From positions 1-32,236 of the IMG/VR virus record IMGVR_UViG_3300037247_001420: a DNA stretch of 32,236 nt, one strand, 5' to 3'. The DNA comes from a virus. Below the pieces are notes generated by a model. It searched no databases, had not been told where the DNA came from, and was given only the letters and a program-made list of their open reading frames with translations. Position numbers and translations under genes: made by a program. Below, piece by piece: positions 1 through 6,957 of the stretch. The first letter of the stretch is position 1, and the number at the start of each line of letters is the position of its first letter.

Positions 1-127
1 AGTAAAATCAGCGGTGTTATTGTCGAAAAAGATGGTGTATTGCTCGATGGCAATGTTAATAAAATTAATTATACTACTAATATGAGTATACTTAATCCAA
101 CTCCGGGAGAAATTGAAGTATCAAGCT
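1..127. repeat. terminal direct repeat (assembly overlap of a circle), left copy
   Basis: These 127 bases are identical to 32110-32236. The coding frame of the tail-fibre gene continues through the join (32109 is divisible by 3), so the repeat is best read as the overlap left when a circular genome was assembled with k = 127, not as a biological long terminal repeat. Confidence 0.93.
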
Positions 128-2160
128 CGGGTGGTGGTTCGGGTGGTGGTAGTGCAGGGCAGATTGATACAACGGACATAGGTGCAACTCCAACAACGCC
201 AACCGGGATTACTTGTACGATCGTAACTCAAATATCTTTACCCAGCAATTTACAAATGACAACTACGGGTGCAGAATTAGAAGCTAATGAAGATGTGCAA
301 GTAGGTATTTCATCACAATTTACAAAATCCGGTGGTGGAAATGCACAGGTTACATTAGATTTCTTAGCCGATGGGGTGTCAGTAGCAACAAAAAGTGAGA
401 GTATACCCACGGGTGGTAGTGATGGTATTAATGCCGTATTCAATATAAATAAGCAAGATTTTATAGATGCGGGTATTACATTTCCTACAATTATTACTAT
501 TACACAGGAGTCGGATGTTTCAAACACAACAACGGACAACATTGAAATTTACATGAGGGTTACTCTTGATACATCAGATTTCTTAACAAAAGTAGTATAC
601 GATACCAATAATAATGGTAAAGTTGATAAAGCCGATGTTAATGTTAATGGTACATATATTGCAGATACACAAGATACCGATGTAGCGTTGTTAGCGCTGG
701 ATACACAAGTGAAATCTAACTTTGATAAAGATGCTTCGCAAGATATTACAATCGCTAATTTAGGTAATGATAAACAAAACAAAGTACCCGGCGATTTAGA
801 TGCAGGTTTGCCAACGAGTGTATCAGCAGCCATAAATCATAACTTCACAAACAAATTAGCACAAGATGGAAGTCAGGATATGACAGGAGGATTAACATTT
901 TCTCCCGCACAATTTATCAAAGGAGCAATGTCTATTGCCCAAGCAACAGGCGATCCGCTGACAGGAAACTTCCCGCAGCTATATTTTACGGGAGTAGGTG
1001 CTACTTCTAGTTCATTTTTACTAGCGGGGGCTAACGGCGGCGTAACTATTGGTGTCGGACCGGTTGCAGACGGGGGCACGATGTCGGTATTCGGAAGTAG
1101 GCTTGACTTTAAAGGTAATCCGTTAGAAAGTATAGCGGACGCTGTGAATAGTAAAGATGCCGTTAATTTAAGTGTACTAAATGCTAAAATTGATGAAGAG
1201 GTGATATGGTGGGAATCGGACGATTTAGGGGCATCAGTAGCTTACAGTATCGTGTCAGCGGGTTTTCCGGGTTTTGCAAATGTAGGACAGACTTATTGGT
1301 TTAGGTTCGGCGATTCAACGTCAAGTCCGACAACGACAGGGATAACTTTAAATGGAATATTATTAAAAGATAAGTTTAACGCTAATGCACAAATTCGGGA
1401 TGTTAATAATTCGTTTGTAAAATTAGAGTTTGATGGGGCTAATTTAAAAGTTGTGAATAGTACCATCGGCTCAAATAATCCATCAGGCAATACGGACGAG
1501 ACTATCCGTAAATCTGGAGGTAAAGCTGGCGGTACAATAAACTTCCAGGATAAATATAAAGCAATTAATTTAGTCAATCCCACAAATGCACAAGATGCCG
1601 TAACAAAACAGCATTTCGATGATGGATTAACTAATAAATTAAATGTTAATGGAACTAACCAAATGACCGGTGATTTAGATTTTGGCAATAATAAGGGTAT
1701 TAATTTAGCTACTCCAATAGATCCCGATGACGCAGTACCTAAAAGTTATGCAGATGGTTTATCAGGCAAATGGGTTCAAGTTGGGGGTAGTTCCGTAGCC
1801 ACTGCATTATTGGGTGGAGGTATTATAATAACAATGCCCTTAACCGAGACATTAGTTTCAGGGCAACGAATAGCAATAGAAATGTCATCAACATCGACTA
1901 CAACTTGGATTAAACATGTGCAAATACTTAATATAACGGATACATCAGTAGGGGTTATCCTTAGTTTTGAGCGTAGCAATTCAAGAAGTTCATTTAAATT
2001 GAATATTAGTAAATATAGTTCCCAAGTCTTTTTAACAAATGCAAATAATAACTTAGCATTTAGGTACGCAACTCATTATAATTTTAGAGCTTCTACAAAC
2101 ACATTTACAACAGACACAACTAATAGTATGTTTATTTATAGGATATTTAAAATAACATAA
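1..2160 (+). CDS. tail fibre / baseplate appendage protein, C-terminal 719 residues (gene continues from 30565)
   Basis: This is the distal part of a 1,234-residue protein whose start lies at 30565; a TTG at 40 could be mistaken for its start but the frame is open back to base 1 and across the join. It has a Gly-Ser-rich linker (GGGSGGGS, about 45 residues in) and at least two shaft repeats typical of phage fibres: a MTGDLDFGNNKGINLATP-type strand motif followed by DAVPKSYADGL, and an earlier copy NLVNPTNAQDAVTKQHF. The C-terminal 150 residues are Ser/Thr/Asn-rich and probably form the receptor-binding tip. The next gene follows after 13 nt with its own strong SD. Receptor binding is inferred from position and repeats. 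Confidence 0.85.
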   Translation, partial: SKISGVIVEKDGVLLDGNVNKINYTTNMSILNPTPGEIEVSSSGGGSGGGSAGQIDTTDIGATPTTPTGITCTIVTQISLPSNLQMTTTGAELEANEDVQVGISSQFTKSGGGNAQVTLDFLADGVSVATKSESIPTGGSDGINAVFNINKQDFIDAGITFPTIITITQESDVSNTTTDNIEIYMRVTLDTSDFLTKVVYDTNNNGKVDKADVNVNGTYIADTQDTDVALLALDTQVKSNFDKDASQDITIANLGNDKQNKVPGDLDAGLPTSVSAAINHNFTNKLAQDGSQDMTGGLTFSPAQFIKGAMSIAQATGDPLTGNFPQLYFTGVGATSSSFLLAGANGGVTIGVGPVADGGTMSVFGSRLDFKGNPLESIADAVNSKDAVNLSVLNAKIDEEVIWWESDDLGASVAYSIVSAGFPGFANVGQTYWFRFGDSTSSPTTTGITLNGILLKDKFNANAQIRDVNNSFVKLEFDGANLKVVNSTIGSNNPSGNTDETIRKSGGKAGGTINFQDKYKAINLVNPTNAQDAVTKQHFDDGLTNKLNVNGTNQMTGDLDFGNNKGINLATPIDPDDAVPKSYADGLSGKWVQVGGSSVATALLGGGIIITMPLTETLVSGQRIAIEMSSTSTTTWIKHVQILNITDTSVGVILSFERSNSRSSFKLNISKYSSQVFLTNANNNLAFRYATHYNFRASTNTFTTDTTNSMFIYRIFKIT

Positions 2161-2173
2161 AAGGAGATTTTAT

Positions 2174-3025
2174 ATGAAATATGTACAATTACAGTTTCAA
2201 AAAGATTGGGAAGACCCAAAGAATTATATGTTACTAGACTATAATTTAATGGACATTCCCGGAACAATCAACGATGAATTTATGTATGAAACTACACTAC
2301 CGCAAGCATTAAATGACGAATTTGCTGGTGTAATACCATTGTTGGGTAGCATTGAGGATTTTGGGGAATTTGAAGGATTTGCTCATAGTATTATTAGTCC
2401 GATTGGCGAAAGTCCTATAAATCCCGCATTATTTCCATACTCAATAGATGGTATTGTTGACGGAGATTATACCAACGCAGTTATAGTATCAGACCCGGTA
2501 AAATTAGCTAATATGGTCACAGCATTTAAAGATTGGCTAGTTATACGCAATCAAGTTAACTCATCATTTTATAGGTTGCAACACAGCGTAGACTCACATA
2601 TTAGTCAAATTATTAGTGAGTTAAAGCCACAGCAATTAGTGTGGTATAATGCGTGGCTAACTGAAACAAGTACTATTGCACAAGAGCCATACCTACGCGA
2701 AAACATAGTTATCGGTACAGACTACAATAACCACGACTATGTATTAACCGATGCTAACTCGATTGCATTTCAAGAGCTAGTATACACAGAAATAGCAGTA
2801 CGAATTGAGTTAGCGTCATTTTTAGTATCATTGCATAATAGCCACGCGGACACGGTTAATGATTTATTGTGGAAACACGACATTATTAGCACGAGAAATA
2901 TCAAAGGAGTTAGTTATAATAATAAACTGATGAATCCTATTGTAGAAATGATTTATAATAAATGGTTTAACTCTACGCCTGATAAACGACTATCAACGTC
3001 TAGGGCATATAAAGGTAGCAAGTAA
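2174..3025 (+). CDS. hypothetical protein downstream of tail fibre
   Basis: A 283-residue acidic soluble protein with no family I recognise. The start ATG has a strong SD (AAAGGAGAT, 8 nt upstream). No signal peptide or membrane segment is visible. It sits directly after the fibre gene and overlaps the next gene by one base (TAATG), so the genes are translationally coupled. Position suggests a fibre-associated protein, a fibre chaperone or a second appendage protein, but the sequence gives no motif to decide. The middle (about residues 120-165) is helical and rich in Gln, Leu and Trp. Confidence 0.8.
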   Translation: MKYVQLQFQKDWEDPKNYMLLDYNLMDIPGTINDEFMYETTLPQALNDEFAGVIPLLGSIEDFGEFEGFAHSIISPIGESPINPALFPYSIDGIVDGDYTNAVIVSDPVKLANMVTAFKDWLVIRNQVNSSFYRLQHSVDSHISQIISELKPQQLVWYNAWLTETSTIAQEPYLRENIVIGTDYNNHDYVLTDANSIAFQELVYTEIAVRIELASFLVSLHNSHADTVNDLLWKHDIISTRNIKGVSYNNKLMNPIVEMIYNKWFNSTPDKRLSTSRAYKGSK

Positions 3026-3348
3026 TGGCGACGTATGATATACCCAATTCCATAATAATTTTAGGAACTAAATACAATATTGTTACAGATGGACTGTATG
3101 AAAATAAAACATTAATAAAAAATGGTGGATATTGTGATACAACTTCGAAAACAATAGGTATATCAGTGAAATATAATAAAACATCTGATTCGGTTGTTGA
3201 CAATCTACATAGCTTAATCCAAAAAATCTTTAGACACGAACTGATACATGCATTATTTTATGAAGCTGGTTTAACGAATTATTATGAAGACGAATTATTA
3301 GTTGATGCTCTCAGCGTTTTACTTCCGAAAATAAAAAAGTATTTATAA
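3025..3348 (+). CDS. small HExxH metallopeptidase-like phage protein
   Basis: A 107-residue protein with the zinc-binding pattern RHELIHALFYEAGL (about residues 71-84), followed by an acidic helix DELLVDALSVLLPKI near the end. The HExxH helix plus a later conserved acidic helix is the layout of small zincin-like proteins (SprT/ImmA-like in size) that often lie near the end of the late operon in Bacillota phages. Their role is not established; the usual third zinc ligand is probably in the acidic C-terminal helix. The start overlaps the preceding stop by one base. It is too small and lacks binding repeats for a classical endolysin, though a lysis role cannot be excluded. Confidence 0.7.
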   Translation: MATYDIPNSIIILGTKYNIVTDGLYENKTLIKNGGYCDTTSKTIGISVKYNKTSDSVVDNLHSLIQKIFRHELIHALFYEAGLTNYYEDELLVDALSVLLPKIKKYL

Positions 3349-3361
3349 AGGAGATTAAAAT

Positions 3362-3718
3362 ATGATAACAGAAATTTTGACATTTTTAAGAAAAAATTTT
3401 AGAATTGAAACTATAATTGTTTTAGGAGTATGTATTTTTGGGTTTAGTATCTTGAGCACTAAGTTTACCGAAACTACGAACGCACTAAATAATTTAACTG
3501 AACGTATAGAAAAAATCGAAAATGATCGCTTGGAAACTATTTACCAAGCAGCATACGCTGTTCTTAACAGCGACATTGAGTTTCCTGAGGAGTTAGATAC
3601 AAAACCGGCCGGAAAATATGCCCTGAAAATGGGGTGTGAAATTACAGAGATATATGAGCGTTTGTTACAATCTCACAACGCAAGAGCTAGAACATTTTGT
3701 AATTATATATTAAAATAA
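3362..3718 (+). CDS. single-pass membrane protein with coiled coil
   Basis: 118 residues; start preceded by AAAGGAGATTAAAAT. One hydrophobic segment (about residues 18-33, IIVLGVCIFGFSIL) is followed by a heptad-like stretch TTNALNNLTERIEKIEND. This layout (N-terminal membrane anchor plus coiled coil) resembles lysis accessory or spanin-like proteins, but no lipobox or family motif is present. It lies just before a holin-like gene, which supports a role in lysis or the envelope. Function is unproven. Confidence 0.6.
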   Translation: MITEILTFLRKNFRIETIIVLGVCIFGFSILSTKFTETTNALNNLTERIEKIENDRLETIYQAAYAVLNSDIEFPEELDTKPAGKYALKMGCEITEIYERLLQSHNARARTFCNYILK

Positions 3719-3733
3719 AGGTGGTGAAGCAAA

Positions 3734-3985
3734 ATGGAAAAGTTAATAAAAATTATTATCGCAAATAAAAAAACATTATCGGCATTGGTAACAAGTTTAA
3801 TTAGTGTTAGCATCGCGATATGGGGTGCTATTAAAGCTTTCGAGCTTGAAGGTGCTTTATTGTTAGTACCAATAGCAAGTGGTATATTGATTGAAATATG
3901 CGTTCTGATTGGTATTAACGGGAAAGGTTTTGAAACATTTATACAATATAATAATCGTATCAGTACTTATTTTAAACGAAAGTAA
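3734..3985 (+). CDS. holin-like small membrane protein
   Basis: 83 residues with a basic N-terminus, two hydrophobic segments (about 13-33 and 40-61) joined by a short turn, and a basic C-terminal tail (FKRK). Small size, two membrane passes, charged tail and place at the end of the late operon fit a class II holin. SD GGTGG lies upstream. No lysin gene is recognisable beside it, which is unusual; membrane rupture alone could be enough if the host has no cell wall. Confidence 0.6.
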   Translation: MEKLIKIIIANKKTLSALVTSLISVSIAIWGAIKAFELEGALLLVPIASGILIEICVLIGINGKGFETFIQYNNRISTYFKRK

Positions 3986-4000
3986 GTAGAGTTCAACATA

Positions 4001-4146
4001 GCAGTTATTCGTTATGTTAATCCCCGTAACGGTACTGCGCGTTAGGAAAAAGGGGGAGCTCAACAAGACTTCCGTTTCCTTAATTTCTAGGGAACGGGAA
4101 ATCCCGATATCGTAATACCGACATCGGAAATTAAGGAGGTGATAAA
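4001..4146 (+). promoter_or_regulatory. structured leader with mutually exclusive stems (RNA-switch candidate)
   Basis: This gene-free leader is much less AT-rich than its surroundings. A first hairpin pairs 4001-4005 with 4034-4038, enclosing 4010-4014 with 4027-4031. Further on, stem A (4072-4079 with 4090-4097, 8 bp including one G-U) and stem B (4078-4087 with 4127-4136, 10 bp, perfect) cannot form together. Stem B takes in the first half of the SD (AAGGAGGTG, 4133-4141) of the gene at 4147; stem A leaves it free. An inner hairpin (4104-4112 with 4119-4127) completes the layout. No known riboswitch class is recognised. Confidence 0.45.
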
Positions 4147-4383
4147 ATGAAAGAAGCAAATTATTATACTGACGCAAACAATAAAAGCGAGCAAACGATT
4201 AATGCGGAAGTATTCCACCAAAATGTTCTTAATTTTTTAGAACAACAAAAAAATGAAATGTACTTTAATAAATTTCATAAAGATGAAATGACTAACATAC
4301 AACAAGCTATCGACTTGATTGCTTTGAATTTGTATCATGTCAAAATAATCAACCAAAGAGCTCATCAGGAGGATCATAAATAG
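4147..4383 (+). CDS. hypothetical protein downstream of structured leader
   Basis: 78 residues, hydrophilic and helical, with an AAGGAGGTGATAAA SD placed well before the ATG. No recognised domain. Its SD can pair with upstream RNA (see 4001-4146), so its translation may be regulated. Last-but-one gene of the late operon. Confidence 0.65.
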   Translation: MKEANYYTDANNKSEQTINAEVFHQNVLNFLEQQKNEMYFNKFHKDEMTNIQQAIDLIALNLYHVKIINQRAHQEDHK

Positions 4384-4385
4384 AG

Positions 4386-4643
4386 ATGATTAAAATAGAC
4401 ATGGAAAATCATGTTCCACTAGAAACACATAATGAGGAGGGAAAACCAATGAATGATTGTAATAAGAATACAATATCGTTAGTTGTGTATACACAAAATG
4501 GAAAAACATATATGTTTTGCGAAGTAACTAATATCCATGATATAAATGATAAATTAAGTTTTAATTACGAAGGTTTGACAAGTGGGAAAAAATCATGCGC
4601 TAATTTTATTAATATCGCTGGTTATTCGACAATTTGTGAATAA
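4386..4643 (+). CDS. hypothetical protein, last gene of late operon
   Basis: 85 residues from the ATG at 4386, or 64 from an internal ATG at 4449. The internal start has the better SD (GAGGAGGG at 4434-4441), whereas the upstream SD AGGAGG (4369-4374) is some 11 nt from 4386. The core (SLVVYTQNGKTYMFCEV) looks like a small beta-rich fold with three cysteines in the second half. No family recognised. A strong terminator follows at 4687-4716. Confidence 0.6.
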   Translation: MIKIDMENHVPLETHNEEGKPMNDCNKNTISLVVYTQNGKTYMFCEVTNIHDINDKLSFNYEGLTSGKKSCANFINIAGYSTICE

Positions 4644-4685
4644 GTTCCGAAGTCGGTATTCACGACCACGCTAAAAAAATCCCGT

Positions 4686-4767
4686 TAAAAAAAAGAGTTT
4701 ATCAGCTCTTTTTTTTAAAGGAGATTAAGCAAACGAACACCCATTGTCGATTGCACATTTAATTATA
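4686..4767 (-). ncRNA. candidate small RNA unit 2 (promoter 4767-4762, terminator 4716-4687)
   Basis: On the - strand an extended -10 box (TATGGTATAAT, hexamer at 4762-4767) is followed about 45 nt later by the 4687-4716 terminator, giving a transcript of roughly 70 nt with no ORF. The transcript contains TTAATCTCCTTTAAA, complementary to the SD sequences AAAGGAGATT used before 2174 and 3362. The -35 is poor; existence and role are inferred. Confidence 0.3.
4687..4716. terminator. bidirectional rho-independent terminator
   Basis: Perfect 11-bp stem (4687-4697 with 4706-4716) with an 8-nt loop. Runs of A on one arm and T on the other let it work on both strands. It ends the late operon on the + strand and a possible small RNA on the - strand. 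Confidence 0.85.
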
Positions 4768-4776
4768 CCATAAATT

Positions 4777-4816
4777 AAAAAAAACTATCAGAGGCTAGAG
4801 GGAGATAGTTTTTTTT
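4777..4816. terminator. bidirectional rho-independent terminator
   Basis: Perfect 13-bp stem (4777-4789 with 4804-4816) with a 14-nt loop and A/T runs on the arms. Confidence 0.85.
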
Positions 4817-4904
4817 AAGGTGATCTAAAATAGATAGTTAAGATAATTTTGTTTAGCTTACTGACATAGCTTAGATTTATCAAAATTACCCTATATTAAT
4901 TATA
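4777..4904 (-). ncRNA. candidate small RNA unit 1 (promoter 4904-4899, terminator 4816-4777)
   Basis: A - strand extended -10 box (TATGCTATAAT, hexamer 4899-4904) leads into about 115 nt without an ORF that ends at the 4777-4816 terminator. The body contains an 8-bp closing stem (TAATTTTG with CAAAATTA). The -35 region is weak, so this is a prediction. Confidence 0.3.
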
Positions 4905-4918
4905 GCATACATTTTCAA

Positions 4919-4955
4919 AATAAAAACTACATAAGGGGATTATATAGTTTTTATT
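4919..4955. terminator. bidirectional terminator at the convergence of the two operons
   Basis: 11-bp stem (4919-4929 with 4945-4955) with A/T-rich arms. It closes the leftward early operon after the gene at 5035-5292. The rest of the 4644-5034 gap holds only the terminators and promoter-like boxes listed here. Confidence 0.75.
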
Positions 4956-5034
4956 CATAGATATTAGAGATAAATATATTTTTATTTTGATATACCTACA
5001 AAATTATTATAAATGATAATATATTTAATGTCAA

Positions 5035-5292
5035 TTAATTTCCGTACCAATTTTTTAAATCAGCATCCACGTCTTCAAAATCACAAACTTTATTTAATTT
5101 AACTTTTTTTTGTTTTTTATAGGTATTAAGGTCGATTATTTTAATGGTGTTCGATTCGTGATGTTTCGCAGTTATAATAGCATAAGTTAATTCTTGTTTC
5201 AAAATGGCTTTATCTCTTTTCAATTTTCTAATAATCATTATCAAATTAATGATGATGGCCATTAACAAAATAATTATCGTTATGTTATCCAT
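5035..5292 (-). CDS. small membrane-anchored protein
   Basis: 85 residues. Residues 4-21 are strongly hydrophobic (a membrane anchor), followed by a basic segment RKLKRDK and a soluble lysine-rich tail ending in an acidic patch (DFEDVDADL). SD GGAGGTGATAAT precedes the ATG. It is the last gene of the leftward set, separated from the others by a terminator and the structured region 5354-5680. No family recognised; an inner-membrane accessory protein is likely. Confidence 0.65.
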   Translation of the reverse strand: MDNITIIILLMAIIINLIMIIRKLKRDKAILKQELTYAIITAKHHESNTIKIIDLNTYKKQKKVKLNKVCDFEDVDADLKNWYGN

Positions 5293-5353
5293 ATTATCAC
5301 CTCCTAATGATATATACCCCTAAAATATGTAGGGACATACATTATTAATTACT

Positions 5354-5680
5354 AACCATTTTAACCACTTCGTTAAAATGGTTAAATCCGGCATTGCTAG
5401 GTCGGCGGTAATTACCGCTGACCACTATTATAAATGATTGGTATGTCGTTTCATGTCATTTTATGTTATGATGTAATTCTGCAGCGATGACAAGGGTTCG
5501 ATTCCCACACTTAACTTTATTTATTGATACCGTATAAGCGGTGGTCTATGGGTAAAGTGTCCTAGTGAAGGTCATCGGACGATAGAAAACAAGGTCTTAT
5601 AACCATATACCTATGAGGTATTAAGGGATACTCCTATCGTTTCGTTTTAAAGGTATGTCGACTGTCCCAAAACCCTAATA
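5354..5680. ncRNA. structured gene-free region, candidate non-coding RNA
   Basis: About 330 bases without a credible ORF but with dense pairing: a perfect 12-bp hairpin (5354-5365 with 5372-5383); a 24-nt near-perfect palindrome (5400-5423); a 6-bp stem 5453-5458 with 5486-5491; a tRNA T-arm-like GGGTTCGATTCCC around 5494-5506; and a 7-bp stem 5579-5585 with 5634-5640 that encloses a hairpin (5607-5621). The 9-mer GGTATGTCG occurs at both ends of the second half. A terminator follows on the right at 5681-5715. Strand and class are undetermined; no Rfam family is recognised by eye. Confidence 0.4.
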
Positions 5681-5715
5681 AAAAAAACATAATACTTTTA
5701 ATATTATGTTTTTTT
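5681..5715. terminator. bidirectional terminator
   Basis: 14-bp stem (5681-5694 with 5702-5715) made of A and T runs around AACATAATA/TATTATGTT. It would stop leftward early transcription after the 36-aa gene at 5723-5833 and would also stop a + strand transcript of the structured region. Confidence 0.8.
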
Positions 5716-5722
5716 ATATTAT

Positions 5723-5833
5723 TTAAACAAGTCCTCCTCCAATTATTACAATAAAAATATAAAATAACAATGCTGTGAAAGTAATCATAATAATGGTAAA
5801 AGCTATTATTTTAAATAGTATACCAATGTCCAT
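5723..5833 (-). CDS. 36-aa single-pass membrane peptide
   Basis: A short gene with a strong SD (GAGGAGATTAAAA before ATG). The peptide is almost entirely one hydrophobic helix (residues 9-31) with a GGG near the C-terminus. It follows the 76-aa membrane protein gene by 15 nt and is itself followed at once by a terminator. Such mini-proteins often modulate a membrane complex or act as toxins; no function can be read from the sequence. Confidence 0.6.
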   Translation of the reverse strand: MDIGILFKIIAFTIIMITFTALLFYIFIVIIGGGLV

Positions 5834-5848
5834 TTTTAATCTCCTCTT

Positions 5849-6079
5849 TTAAATAATATTGTTTTCCGCATGTATTTTTGGGAATTTTTCCTTTAGTTGA
5901 TCGTTAAGTTGTTTTTTTTGAATCGATGTTAATTCTTTTGGTAAGAATAAAAGTAATGCTCCTAACGGGAAAAATAATATCACTAAAGCAATAATCAAAC
6001 AACCGCGCGGAGCTTTTGCTAAAGCTTCATCTGTCAAATGTTTACGATACATTAAATATGTTGATAAACTTTCTTCCAT
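5849..6079 (-). CDS. small membrane protein
   Basis: 76 residues: a soluble 25-residue N-terminus, a hydrophobic stretch CLIIALVILFFPLGALLLFL (about 27-46, possibly re-entrant because of FPLG), and a charged helical tail. SD GGAGGTGGATAAATAGT. Its ATG lies one base after the stop of the Acb2/Tad1-hairpin-like gene (6081-6230), and its SD is within that gene's end, so the two are coupled. No family recognised. Confidence 0.65.
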   Translation of the reverse strand: MEESLSTYLMYRKHLTDEALAKAPRGCLIIALVILFFPLGALLLFLPKELTSIQKKQLNDQLKEKFPKIHAENNII

Positions 6080-6080
6080 A

Positions 6081-6230
6081 CTATTTATCCACCTCCTTTG
6101 ATAACCACATTTCAGCTTCTTCTAATTTGGTTATTACGATGCTTATTTCCCTTGATCCTTTTAATGTTTTTATCAAAGCTATTATTTTTAGTAATTGTAA
6201 ATATGTTTCGTCTAATATTGTATTTTTCAT
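6081..6230 (-). CDS. 49-aa Acb2/Tad1-hairpin-like protein (possible cyclic-nucleotide sponge)
   Basis: A short gene with SD GAGGAGGATAAATAGC before its ATG. The protein forms two helices; the second has the signature GSREISIVITKLEEAEMWLS (residues 25-44), which closely follows the pattern (S/G)REKSLAxTKLEEAxxWANxAI of the Acb2/Tad1 hairpin domain found in phage proteins that bind cyclic nucleotides and block CBASS or Thoeris signalling. It is far shorter than Acb2 (about 90 residues), so it may be a minimal hairpin that oligomerises. Neighbours are small membrane and hypothetical proteins in an accessory cluster. The family match is by eye; the counter-defence role is inferred. Confidence 0.6.
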   Translation of the reverse strand: MKNTILDETYLQLLKIIALIKTLKGSREISIVITKLEEAEMWLSKEVDK

Positions 6231-6231
6231 G

Positions 6232-6597
6232 CTATTTATCCTCCTCTTTAAAACAATCATGAATTTTTAAATTATTTTCATTGTCGTAATAAAATCTCAT
6301 TCTTTCTTTTTCGGTATCGTAATGATAACAATTTTCATAAATAATAATTGATTCGATTAAATCATTATCATACATCAACTGTTGATAATAATTTTGACGC
6401 TTCTTAATTTCTAACAAACTAAAAGTAGCGATAGGAGCTGTGTTATATACTAATTCTAATAACTCACCATTTTTAGATTCACAAAATTTCCCCATTCCTT
6501 TTTTAAAAAAAATGATTGCATTATATAGAATTTGGTCACGCGCTTCATTGCGTAATTTTAATGCTCTTTCAACTTTCTGTTGTAATGTTAGTTTCAT
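6232..6597 (-). CDS. hypothetical protein
   Basis: 121 residues from the ATG at 6597, chosen over an upstream start at 6621 because GGAGGTTAAATAAA lies directly before it. Helical, charged, with aromatic residues in the second half (YYQQLMYDND, FYYDNENN). No family recognised. One base separates it from the hairpin gene downstream. Confidence 0.65.
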   Translation of the reverse strand: MKLTLQQKVERALKLRNEARDQILYNAIIFFKKGMGKFCESKNGELLELVYNTAPIATFSLLEIKKRQNYYQQLMYDNDLIESIIIYENCYHYDTEKERMRFYYDNENNLKIHDCFKEEDK

Positions 6598-6598
6598 T

Positions 6599-6943
6599 TT
6601 ATTTAACCTCCTCGCCAACAAAATCGCTCATGAATTTGTCAATCCAACCATTCGCGCTATCCTGCGATTGATTGTATGATTTTATTTTTAAAATCTCATA
6701 ATCGATCATTTCTTGGATTATTTTTGCTATGTTAGTTATTTTATCTAAACTTGCGTGTTGCTTAGATAAATCACTTTTTGCTTCTCTAAATGATATATCT
6801 ATTTTTTTTGGATAACAGTATGGATCGCTTTCAATAACATTAACTAATTCATAATATTTTTTGTAGCTAGTTTGATTTGGGTGCATAAGTAGTATATCTA
6901 CTTTTGTTCTTAATTCGTTTAATAAATTGTATTTTATTTGCAT
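6599..6943 (-). CDS. hypothetical helical protein
   Basis: 114 residues, mostly alpha-helical and soluble. SD AAGGAGATAATACC before the ATG. Its 59-nt leader carries two GC-rich hairpins (6958-6969 and 6971-6994). The C-terminus (WIDKFMSDFVGEEVK) overlaps the SD of the next gene. No family recognised. Confidence 0.65.
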   Translation of the reverse strand: MQIKYNLLNELRTKVDILLMHPNQTSYKKYYELVNVIESDPYCYPKKIDISFREAKSDLSKQHASLDKITNIAKIIQEMIDYEILKIKSYNQSQDSANGWIDKFMSDFVGEEVK

Positions 6944-6957
6944 GGTATTATCTCCTT

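Noticed and set aside
40-42. TTG start for the tail-fibre fragment
   Set aside because: The frame is open upstream and joins 30565-32109 across the circle; no SD precedes the TTG.
4719-4775. Short rightward gene after AAAGGAGATTAAGC
   Set aside because: No ATG, GTG or TTG lies at a suitable distance; the only nearby frame is nine codons. The sequence is better explained as the complement of a possible leftward small RNA.
5443-5516. tRNA gene suggested by GGTTCGATTCC at 5495-5505
   Set aside because: Only three T-stem pairs form; the matching acceptor strand (GTTAAGT) and D and anticodon arms are missing upstream. Reported only as a T-arm-like element.
5491-5516. attP core derived from a tRNA 3' end
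   Set aside because: No integrase gene is recognisable in the circle, and the T-stem is mismatched on the 5' side, so an attachment site cannot be supported.
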